From Brachybacterium epidermidis (lineage in GTDB: Bacteria; Actinomycetota; Actinomycetes; Actinomycetales; Dermabacteraceae): a stretch of DNA of 64,000 nucleotides. The DNA is taken from positions 124,001-188,000 of the forward strand of contig NZ_JADEYR010000004.1 in assembly GCF_015209585.1 (NCBI RefSeq), read 5' to 3'. Under the pieces are notes generated by a model. The model saw only the letters and a list, made by a program, of their open reading frames with translations. It did no database searches and was not told the DNA's origin. Of the stretch, positions 56,387-64,000 are shown piece by piece; position 1 is the stretch's first letter, and each line of letters begins with the position of its first letter. A program made the position numbers and the translations under genes.

Positions 56387-56839
56387 TCAGCTCTCGCGGT
56401 ACACGGGCCCGAAGCTGCGGCGCATCCGCTCGCGCAGCCTCGCCACCTCATCAGCGCCAGCGCGAAGCTTGAACACGAGGTCCTTCTCCCTCACCGGCGC
56501 AAACCGGACCCGTGGCGGAGCCATCAGCCCTCCGGCAGTGATCTCCACCGCCCGGATCTGCGACCGAGAGATCTCACGTCTGACCTTCCAGCGGATCAGC
56601 CCCTGCGCCGTCCAGAGCACGCGGCGATCAGTGACCAGCAGCACCGGGGGATCCTCCGTCGCGACCTGTCCAACAGCAGCGGCCACCACCCGCTCGTCCT
56701 CCTCAAGGACCGCACGCGAAGTCCAGACCTCGAAGTCGGCGATGCCGTCCTCCCTCATCAGCTGTGCGAGGCTCTGCTCAGCAGGACTGCTCGCCGTGCT
56801 GGAGATCGCGTCCTGGTACTCGCGAAAGCGACTGTCCAT
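56387..56839 (-). CDS. Bacterial PH-like domain protein
   Basis: A 150-residue soluble protein. The middle reads VLLVTDRRVLWTAQGLIRWK, RREISRSQIRAVEITAGG and VFKLRAGADEVARLRERM, a pattern of beta-strands ending in an alpha-helix typical of bacterial PH domains that respond to membrane or protein ligands. The first 45 residues are helical. TATGCT is 6 bases before the ATG (leaderless type). It sits in the flanked cassette, divergent from the WXG-protein gene. Confidence 0.65.
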   Translation of the reverse strand: MDSRFREYQDAISSTASSPAEQSLAQLMREDGIADFEVWTSRAVLEEDERVVAAAVGQVATEDPPVLLVTDRRVLWTAQGLIRWKVRREISRSQIRAVEITAGGLMAPPRVRFAPVREKDLVFKLRAGADEVARLRERMRRSFGPVYRES

Positions 56840-56845
56840 ATCGCC

Positions 56846-56851
56846 AGCATA
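56846..56851 (-). promoter_or_regulatory. -10 box of leaderless PH-like gene
   Basis: TATGCT on the minus strand, 6 bases (GGCGAT), then ATG at 56839. Confidence 0.5.
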
Positions 56852-57020
56852 GACATGATCCGATGTGCGGAGCCCGGCTCTCGATCGATGCCCATGGGGA
56901 CTTCTCCCCATGGCCCCGATCAGCCCTCTCACCGTACTGTCGCACCTGAATCCAGCAACGTCAGGCTGCGCCCCGGCCTCCGAGCCAGGCGTGCGCCTCC
57001 CTCATCCCAAGGAAACGGCC

Positions 57021-57959
57021 ATGCCCTTCATCGGTGGCGATACAGAACAGATGCGCCAATACAGCGAATTGGCCACACGAAAGAGCACACTGCTCGCGGA
57101 GATGGGCTCCCACCTCGACGCAGTTGTGCTCAATGAGCAGATGTGGGTCGGCCACGATGCCGATGAATTCCGCACCAGGTACCAGACTGACATCCGGCCC
57201 CGGCTGGACCAGGTCAGCGCCGATGTGCAGGGCTGCGGCATCACCGTGACCGATCACGCCGAGGAGCAGGACGCCGCTTCCGGCGCGGACTCCGGCACAG
57301 GTACCGACAACGGCAGTACCGGAAACGGCAGCGGTGGGGGTGGACTCCCCGAGTGGTTGACCAACCCGACCAAGACCTGGTCCGACTTCCAGAAGCTGTG
57401 GAACAAGGGCAAGAAGCTCTTCGACGTCTCCCGGGCTGTTCCGTCCTGGATGCGCGCGCTGACGGACCCGGATGCAATGAAGCAGATCGGCCATCTCCTG
57501 GATGCGAACCTGCTCGCCCAGTCGAAAGTGTTCAACTGGGGCAAGGAGTTCAGCAAGCTGACGGAGAAGGTCCTAGGCAACTTCAACATCCCTACCGGGT
57601 TCTTCAACCGGCAAGCGTTCGGGTTCATCGATGATTTCGCCCAGGGCTTCGCAGGCAAGGCCTCCCACTTCCTGAGCAATCCCGCATTCCGCCTCGCCGG
57701 CAAGGCGGCACCGTGGTTGGACGTGGGGCTCGGCGGCTTCGAGGCGTACGAGGGCTTCCGCGATGGGGATCGGCAGAAGCAGGTCACCGGCGGCATGACA
57801 GCCGTAGGCGGCGGTATGGTCCTGGCTGGTGCAGCGGCCTCCGCAACCGGTGTTGGAGCAGTTGCCGGCGTGCCGTTGATGGTCGGGGGGACTGCACTCA
57901 GCCTCGGCGCTGCCGGATTGGACATTGCGAAGGACTATTTCGGCTGGAGCGGATTCTGA
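57021..57959 (+). CDS. WXG-domain protein with glycine-rich hydrophobic C-terminus (candidate type VII effector)
   Basis: The protein (312 aa) has an N-terminal ~90-residue helical hairpin with WVG at 42-44 (MWVGHDADEFRTRY), the turn of WXG100 domains used for type VII (ESX) export. A Ser/Gly/Asp-rich linker (~93-115) follows, then a helical middle, and a C-terminal ~85 residues ending in two glycine/alanine-rich hydrophobic stretches (GGMTAVGGGMVLAGAAASAT, GVGAVAGVPLMVGGTALSLG). Such glycine-zipper helices occur in pore-forming effectors. AAGGAA lies before ATG 57021. The toxin role is inferred; no ESX core genes lie in this window. Confidence 0.7.
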   Translation: MPFIGGDTEQMRQYSELATRKSTLLAEMGSHLDAVVLNEQMWVGHDADEFRTRYQTDIRPRLDQVSADVQGCGITVTDHAEEQDAASGADSGTGTDNGSTGNGSGGGGLPEWLTNPTKTWSDFQKLWNKGKKLFDVSRAVPSWMRALTDPDAMKQIGHLLDANLLAQSKVFNWGKEFSKLTEKVLGNFNIPTGFFNRQAFGFIDDFAQGFAGKASHFLSNPAFRLAGKAAPWLDVGLGGFEAYEGFRDGDRQKQVTGGMTAVGGGMVLAGAAASATGVGAVAGVPLMVGGTALSLGAAGLDIAKDYFGWSGF

Positions 57960-58036
57960 GACCCTCGCGACATCGATACCGGCCCACCGGTCCTCCCCCA
58001 CCGCCTCAGCGAACCGGATGACCCCGCCCCTGCCGG

Positions 58037-58043
58037 TTAAAGT
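58037..58043 (+). promoter_or_regulatory. Candidate -10 before the WXG partner gene
   Basis: TTAAAGT about 42 bases before the ATG at 58086, in the 126-base gap after the WXG-protein gene; a GAGGAG ribosome site lies at 58074-58079. The gene may therefore have its own promoter. Confidence 0.35.
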
Positions 58044-58085
58044 GGCGCTGTCTCCGTCTCACCCGTCAGCCCCGAGGAGTTCTTG

Positions 58086-58943
58086 ATGCCCCCCTCTACG
58101 CTCGGCCCCACCTCGCTGATCACGGAGCGCGATGTCAGCTCTGTCCGGTTTCTGCTTCAGCAGATGCCGGAGAGTGAAGAGCAGACGACTTTCATCATGC
58201 TCACCGATGAAGAGATCGCGGGGGTCGATGGCACGCAGTCCCTCGAACTGGTGGGGAGCCCCTACCTCTCGAACGAGGGCATCGACCAGCGCTCGGCCGT
58301 GGCCTCCGCGACTCGCTCCTTGGCTGCCCGCGGCATGGTCACCCTGGACCCTGAAGCACGGGACGACGAGGGTGCCGTGCTCGAAGGGGACGGCGACCCC
58401 TCGAAGCGCACCATGCAGCTCAGCCCTGTTCTGGCCGGCGTGTTCCTGCTGCGCCGGTCGGCCGCCGGTTTCCTCACTGCGACGCGGGTGCTTGAGGACG
58501 GAACCACGACGAACTCTCTGTATTTCACGCCCGACGGCACGGCGCTGGAAGAGTTCGTCACGACCGACGGCCTGCATCTGTTCAGCCTGCTGCGACGCGA
58601 TGCGATCGCTGACCGGCTGGCCACCTATGCTGACCCGTTCAACGCCGCTTCGGAGGACGGCGAAGAGCAGATGATGAACCGCTCCGAGCTGACACCGGGG
58701 TTCGTGCTTCCCGATACCCGCGTGGCCACCACGTTCACTGCGATGCACCCTGGCGGCGGCTACGCAGCCTACGTGTACGCCACCGGTGACGCTGTGCACC
58801 TCATCGATGCAGGCGCCTTCGATGAGGACGGCCCGGAGGATTCCCAGACTCTGCCAATGGCTGCGGTCTCGGCGTCGACCCTGAGGGAGATGCTCTCCGC
58901 AATCCTCGACGAGGTGACACCACCCGGTCAGCCTCAGCCCTGA
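58086..58943 (+). CDS. Unknown protein beside the WXG-domain gene (possible chaperone or immunity protein)
   Basis: The 285-residue protein is soluble, acidic and without signal or membrane segment. An N-terminal region (VGSPYLSNEGIDQRSAVASA, TRSLAARGMVTLDPEA) looks like a winged-helix; the middle alternates beta-strands (LSPVLAGVFLLRRSAAGFLT, TRVLEDGTTTNSLYFTPDGT) before a helical end. Its length, acidity and place right after a WXG effector resemble EspG-type chaperones or cognate immunity proteins, but I see no signature that proves either. Confidence 0.6.
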   Translation: MPPSTLGPTSLITERDVSSVRFLLQQMPESEEQTTFIMLTDEEIAGVDGTQSLELVGSPYLSNEGIDQRSAVASATRSLAARGMVTLDPEARDDEGAVLEGDGDPSKRTMQLSPVLAGVFLLRRSAAGFLTATRVLEDGTTTNSLYFTPDGTALEEFVTTDGLHLFSLLRRDAIADRLATYADPFNAASEDGEEQMMNRSELTPGFVLPDTRVATTFTAMHPGGGYAAYVYATGDAVHLIDAGAFDEDGPEDSQTLPMAAVSASTLREMLSAILDEVTPPGQPQP

Positions 58944-58988
58944 GGGCTGGACCCGGCGTGCGGTCCGCCCTGGACGGGAAGCAGTCCG

Positions 58989-59085
58989 TCAGAGAGGCCA
59001 GTCGAGGTTCACGTCCGGGGCCCGACCCTTCTTCCTGAGGAACTCGTTGAAGTTCTCCGCCCAGGAGCGGTGCCAGCTGATCTGC
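58989..59085. repeat. Right direct repeat: intact exonuclease 3' end
   Basis: The 97 bases that are matched by the left copy at 56239-56334. This copy is the functional 3' end of the exonuclease gene. Confidence 0.9.
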
Positions 59086-59711
59086 TGCTGATGCAGATCT
59101 TCCAGGCTGGAGACCCCCACCTGAGGGTGCGCGGCGACGATGGCCCGCAGCACGTCCAAGGTGGCGGAGACGTCCACATCCGCGGTGTGGAGCCTGCCGT
59201 CCTGCTGGATCCCGTAGTGCGCCAGCAGATCCGTGAGGGTTCGCTTTCCCTTGCGGTAGCGGTCCACACCACGATCCACCACCAGAGGATCGATCACCGG
59301 GGCGATCACATGGCCCACGCGATCGGTGAGGGTGGGCAACCCCAGGCGGCGCAGCTCGTTCTCCAGGATCGCCAGGTCGAAGCTGCCGTTGAAGGCCACG
59401 ATGGGGACGTCCAGGGCGAGGGCGTCGGCCAGCATCGTGGCGACCTCGTCGAGGGCCTCGGCGGACTTCATTCCGTGCATGCGGGCGTGCTCGGTGCTGA
59501 TGCCGTGCACCTTCTGCGCCCCCTCGGGGATCTCCATCTCCGGATCGATGAGCCAGGTCGCGACCGTCTCCCCCAGCCTGCCGGGAGCCACCGAGTGCAC
59601 CAGGGCCACGGTGACGATGCGATCCCGGCCGACGTCGGTGCCGGTGGTCTCGGTGTCGAAGCCGAGCAGCGGGCGCTGGGTCCAAGAGGCGGCAGGGGCG
59701 AGTGCGGTCAT
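58989..59711 (-). CDS. DnaQ-like 3'-5' exonuclease (DEDDh)
   Basis: A 240-residue exonuclease of the DNA polymerase III epsilon fold. ExoI is GFDTETTGTD (Asp, Glu near 17-20), ExoII VAFNGSFDLAILENEL (Asp), and ExoIII HTADVDVSATLDVL with the catalytic His/Asp. It is stand-alone, probably acting in repair or RNA processing. The last ~32 residues are those duplicated at 56.2 kb; here they are intact and end NLDWPL. Leaderless start (TACCCT 6 bases before ATG). Confidence 0.9.
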   Translation of the reverse strand: MTALAPAASWTQRPLLGFDTETTGTDVGRDRIVTVALVHSVAPGRLGETVATWLIDPEMEIPEGAQKVHGISTEHARMHGMKSAEALDEVATMLADALALDVPIVAFNGSFDLAILENELRRLGLPTLTDRVGHVIAPVIDPLVVDRGVDRYRKGKRTLTDLLAHYGIQQDGRLHTADVDVSATLDVLRAIVAAHPQVGVSSLEDLHQQQISWHRSWAENFNEFLRKKGRAPDVNLDWPL

Positions 59712-59717
59712 GGATCC

Positions 59718-59723
59718 AGGGTA
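59718..59723 (-). promoter_or_regulatory. -10 box of leaderless exonuclease gene
   Basis: TACCCT on the minus strand, 6 bases (GGATCC), then ATG at 59711. Confidence 0.45.
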
Positions 59724-59814
59724 GGCGCCAGGGCCGACATCCCGGTCCGCTGTGGACGGCAGAGCGGCGGGGAGGAACCTGGCTCGCCGGGCACCGGGAC
59801 CCGGCGCGGACCGG

Positions 59815-60345
59815 TCAGCTGATCGTCGAGGCGATGATCAGGGCCGGGATCGCGAACGCCCCGAACCAGAGCGCAGGTGCGACAAAGGCGATCAGCAGGC
59901 CGGCGATGGCGCGGCCGGGCCGCTCCCGCCGCACCAGCGCCACCACGCCGGTCACCATGGCCGCGAGCGCCGTCAGCCCCCACAGGATGAAGGAGGCGAA
60001 GGCCGCGGTCACCAGGGTCTGATAGCCCTCGGGGGTGTCTCCGAGGTAGCGGCCGGCCTCGGCCTCCTGCGGGGCGATGGTGAAGCCCACCAGAGCCGCG
60101 ACGCCCATACCCCCGATCAGGGCGAGCAGGCCGAGGATCAGCGAGATCCGACCCCAGCGGGTGCCGTTGCGCGGGGCGACCGTGCGTCGGTCGGTGCTCG
60201 GCGCGGGTGCGGGCGCGGGACCGGCCGTGCCCTGCCCAGGCGCGGGACCGGCTGCATTCAGCGCAGGATCGGGGGCCTGGCTCGGAGTCGGATCGCCTGC
60301 GGGGCGCGGATCGGACTGGGGCATCGGGGTGTTCGTCGTGCTCAT
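59815..60345 (-). CDS. DUF4190-type membrane protein
   Basis: A 176-residue protein: a Pro/Ala-rich cytoplasmic N-terminus (1-55), then three hydrophobic segments with the DUF4190 mark WGRISLILGLLALIGG, VTAAFASFILWGLTALAAMV and AIAGLLIAFVAPALWFGAFA. Function unknown. GAGGACC precedes the ATG. It lies between guaB and the exonuclease gene on the same strand. Confidence 0.78.
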   Translation of the reverse strand: MSTTNTPMPQSDPRPAGDPTPSQAPDPALNAAGPAPGQGTAGPAPAPAPSTDRRTVAPRNGTRWGRISLILGLLALIGGMGVAALVGFTIAPQEAEAGRYLGDTPEGYQTLVTAAFASFILWGLTALAAMVTGVVALVRRERPGRAIAGLLIAFVAPALWFGAFAIPALIIASTIS

Positions 60346-60430
60346 GGTCCTCGACGTTAACGAATGCGCGCGTCACAGTCCTGGGGGTTATCCCCACGGA
60401 TCAGTGCGGGCGCGCCCCGCCCCTGCGGTC

Positions 60431-61942
<1,512 letters not shown>

Positions 61943-62007
61943 CCCACGCCCCCGCGATGGCAGGGCCCCACGGGGCGTGGTTCCGGACACGTGCCCAAGC
62001 GCCGGTC

Positions 62008-62013
62008 TACAGT
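62008..62013 (+). promoter_or_regulatory. -10 box of leaderless VOC gene
   Basis: TACAGT, 6 bases (CGGCCC), then ATG at 62020. Confidence 0.5.
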
Positions 62014-62019
62014 CGGCCC

Positions 62020-62478
62020 ATGACCTCTCCCACCCCGTACCTCCACTTCCCCGGCACCGCGCGCCAGGCGCTGGAGTTCTACGCCGAGGTGTTCGGCGGG
62101 GAGCTCGAACTGCACACCTTCGCGGACTTCCAGCGGGAGGACGGCCCCGGTTCGGCGATCGCCCACGGGATCCTCACCGGCCCGGTCTCGCTCTACGCCG
62201 CCGATGCCACCGAGAAGCGCCACGAGCTGCGCACCGACGGGCTGATGTTCTCCCTGCTGGACACTGCCGACCCCTCGGTGCTGCGACGCTGGTTCGCGCG
62301 TCTGGCGTCGGAGGGAACGGTGGTCGAGCAGCTCCAGCGTCGACCCTGGGGCGCCTCCGACGGGCAGGTCAGGGACCGCTTCGGCCTGCTGTGGCTGATC
62401 GGCTTCGAGCACGAGCAGGCGGCAGAGCTGGCCCCCGCCACGACGTCCCCGCAGGAGCCCTCCTCCAACGAGCGGTGA
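62020..62478 (+). CDS. VOC-family protein (PhnB-like)
   Basis: A 152-residue protein of the vicinal oxygen chelate fold, PhnB-like group: YLHFPGTARQALEFYAEVFG at the start, ELHTFADFQREDGPG, VSLYAADATEKRHE and a closing DRFGLLWLIGFEHE. Known PhnB-like proteins have no settled reaction. The length is normal and, unlike the fragment at 17.6 kb, this gene is complete. Confidence 0.82.
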   Translation: MTSPTPYLHFPGTARQALEFYAEVFGGELELHTFADFQREDGPGSAIAHGILTGPVSLYAADATEKRHELRTDGLMFSLLDTADPSVLRRWFARLASEGTVVEQLQRRPWGASDGQVRDRFGLLWLIGFEHEQAAELAPATTSPQEPSSNER

Positions 62479-62549
62479 TCCCCTGCCGAGGTCTCCCGTC
62501 GGCCCGGTTGCGCGGGTCACCGGCAGGCTGACCTGACGTCACCCTCGGA

Positions 62550-62591
62550 ATTCACCCGAAGTTCACCAAGCACCGGTTGACGTCCTAGAGT
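62550..62591 (+). promoter_or_regulatory. PHO-box-like direct repeat and -10 before the phosphate transporter
   Basis: TTCACCCGAAG and TTCACCAAGCA form two 11-base units (62551-62572) like the PhoP-binding repeats of actinobacteria. A -10 box TAGAGT follows at 62586-62591. A further TCACC (62539-62543) lies 13 bases upstream. Together they suggest PhoP activation in phosphate starvation. Confidence 0.6.
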
Positions 62592-62668
62592 GAGCGGGTC
62601 CTTGCCGGGAAGTCGGATGCTCGAATCGCTCCCGGATCCTGCCCCCTCCACACTCGGGAACCACGACG

Positions 62669-64000
62669 ATGCGACGCATCCACGAGCCGACCTCCACCGA
62701 TGACCCGGTCGGTTCCGCCAGGCACACCCCGGCGCCGGTCGGCATGCTCGGTCCGGACCGGAACTGGCACCTGGGTGCCGGGCTGATGACCCTCGCGACG
62801 GCCGGGGCCTTCACGATCTGGGCGTTCGCCTACGCGGGCACCCATGTCAACGCCCTCCTCCTGGTCCTGGCACTCGCCTTCGGCCTGTTCATGGCCTTCA
62901 ACATCGGCGGCAACGATGTGGCCAACTCCTTCGGCACCAGCGTGGGTGCCGGCACCCTGACCATGAAACAGGCCCTGGTGGTGGCGGCCGTGTTCGAGGT
63001 CTCCGGTGCGGTGCTCGCCGGTGGGTCTGTCACCGAGACCGTGCGCAGCGGCATCGTCGATCTGGACCAGATGCAGGTCGACGCGCCCGCCTTCACCTAC
63101 ATCATGATGTCCGCACTGCTGGGTGCAGCGGTATGGCTGCTGCTGGCCACCCGGATGGGCTGGCCGGTCTCGACCACCCACGCGATCATCGGCGGCATCG
63201 TCGGTGCCGCGGTGACCACCGGTCTGGTGACCGGGACCGGCGGGCTGGCGATGGTGCAGTGGGGTGAGATCGGGCAGATCGCCATCTCCTGGGTGCTCTC
63301 CCCCGTGCTCGGTGGGGTCGCCGCGTTCCTGCTGTTCGGCGCCATCAAGCGGCGCATCCTCGCGCCGGCCGCGCGTGCGATCGCGCTCGGCTCACGGGGG
63401 TTCGACGACGGCGACGACGAGGACGATGCGGACGATCCGGAGCAGGCCCGCCACGTGCCCGGCTACGAGCGCCTCACCGAGCTGCAGCAGACGGCGTTCG
63501 CCGAGTCCGCGGAGCTGGACCGGAGCCCGGGCAGCCCCGGGGCGGAACTGGTGGAGCGGGCCGAGCAGCTGACCAAGAAGCAGCGCAAGGCCGCCCGCAA
63601 CGTGGAGCGCAAGGCGGCCTACCACGCACTGGAGAAGAGGGTCCCGCCGCTGGCCGCGGGAGCCGCGGTGGTGATCGCCTCCATGCTGATGTTCAAGGGG
63701 CTGAAGAACGTGGGCCTGGACATCACTCCCTGGGGCGGCGCGGTCCTGCTGACCATGCTGGCGGTCGCCGTATGGATCGGCACCCGCGTCTTCGCGCGCG
63801 CCCTGCGCACGCAGACCATCTCGCAGGCCACCTTCATCATGTTCAGCTGGCTGCAGGTCTTCACCGCCTGCGCCTTCGCCTTCAGCCACGGTGCGAACGA
63901 CATCGCCAACGCCGTGGGTCCGTTCGCCGCGGTGCTCGACGTGCTGCGCACCGGAACCGTGTCCCAGGAGGCGGCGGTGCCCATGGCAGTGCTCGTCGCC
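62669..64000 (+). CDS. pit: PiT-family inorganic phosphate transporter (cut by window edge)
   Basis: 444 residues of a phosphate permease are visible and the frame is open at the window end. Both halves of the PiT repeat are present: AFNIGGNDVANSFGTSVGAG near 90 and AFSHGANDIANAVGPFAAVL near 415, plus VSTTHAIIGG. The transporter moves phosphate (usually as a metal-phosphate complex) with protons or sodium. A large acidic cytoplasmic loop (FDDGDDEDDADDPEQ, ~255-320) separates the halves. A PHO-box-like repeat lies upstream, which suits phosphate control. Confidence 0.93.
   Translation, partial: MRRIHEPTSTDDPVGSARHTPAPVGMLGPDRNWHLGAGLMTLATAGAFTIWAFAYAGTHVNALLLVLALAFGLFMAFNIGGNDVANSFGTSVGAGTLTMKQALVVAAVFEVSGAVLAGGSVTETVRSGIVDLDQMQVDAPAFTYIMMSALLGAAVWLLLATRMGWPVSTTHAIIGGIVGAAVTTGLVTGTGGLAMVQWGEIGQIAISWVLSPVLGGVAAFLLFGAIKRRILAPAARAIALGSRGFDDGDDEDDADDPEQARHVPGYERLTELQQTAFAESAELDRSPGSPGAELVERAEQLTKKQRKAARNVERKAAYHALEKRVPPLAAGAAVVIASMLMFKGLKNVGLDITPWGGAVLLTMLAVAVWIGTRVFARALRTQTISQATFIMFSWLQVFTACAFAFSHGANDIANAVGPFAAVLDVLRTGTVSQEAAVPMAVLVA

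Larger units (their letters stand above)
56335..58988. mobile_element. Cassette flanked by exonuclease 3'-end repeats (possible integrated element)
   Basis: The cassette lies between a degraded and an intact copy of the last 97 bp of an exonuclease gene. It carries a PH-like gene, a WXG-domain protein gene and an unknown gene. The arrangement matches insertion at a gene 3' end where the incoming copy restores the gene and the displaced end is left at the far side. No integrase, transposase or inverted repeats are visible, so the mechanism is unknown. Confidence 0.5.

Overview
The window is a high-GC, densely coded actinobacterial chromosome segment. BldC, a DtxR-type iron regulator, DUF3073, DUF3151, an SCP-like protein beside purF, GuaB3 and an SOS-boxed DUF222/HNH gene together suggest the Micrococcales, perhaps near Brachybacterium/Dermabacteraceae; the genus is an inference. 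Many genes appear to be leaderless: a TANNNT box lies 6-7 bases before the start codon and there is no Shine-Dalgarno sequence.

Layout. 0-0.3 kb: the end of an alcohol dehydrogenase. 0.4-7.1 kb: a complete histidine-to-glutamate pathway (hutH, hutI, hutU, and divergent hutG), interrupted by a lipoprotein resembling chagasin-type inhibitors and a fragment of a calpain-like protease. 7.2-13.2 kb: a membrane protein, an NlpC/P60 wall hydrolase, dtxR, a CPBP protease and sucCD. 13.4-17.6 kb: two small membrane proteins and a large membrane/cupredoxin fusion with a NirK-like C-terminus. 17.6-19.5 kb: a truncated VOC gene and a DUF222/HNH gene behind a LexA-like box. 19.6-25.6 kb: pcrA, membrane proteins, an alpha/beta hydrolase and bldC. 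26.1-32.5 kb: purine genes (purM, purF, purA) with cutC, an SCP-like gene and DUF3151. 32.5-35.4 kb: a phosphotransferase, dtd and gpmA.

35.4-44.7 kb looks like an accessory block: C39-like peptidase, HerA-like ATPase, acyltransferase, TetR/DHA2 efflux pair, GNAT and a sugar-porter-type MFS protein. 44.8-53.5 kb: guaA, DUF3817, SURF1, pta-ackA, a degraded ORF, a GNAT gene and guaB3. 53.7-56.4 kb: a TetR-controlled hydrolase operon with a broken second hydrolase, then a membrane protein.

56.2-59.1 kb is the most interesting stretch. A 2.65-kb cassette carries a PH-like gene, a WXG-domain protein with a glycine-rich hydrophobic tail (possible type VII effector) and an unknown partner gene. It is flanked by direct copies of the last 97 bp of a DnaQ-like exonuclease gene. 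That is the footprint of integration at a gene 3' end, although no integrase is present. 59.7-64.0 kb: DUF4190, guaB, a VOC protein and a PiT phosphate transporter behind a PHO-box-like repeat.

Taken together, the core is purine synthesis (IMP to AMP and GMP), acetate/TCA metabolism and histidine breakdown, with accessory genes inserted between.
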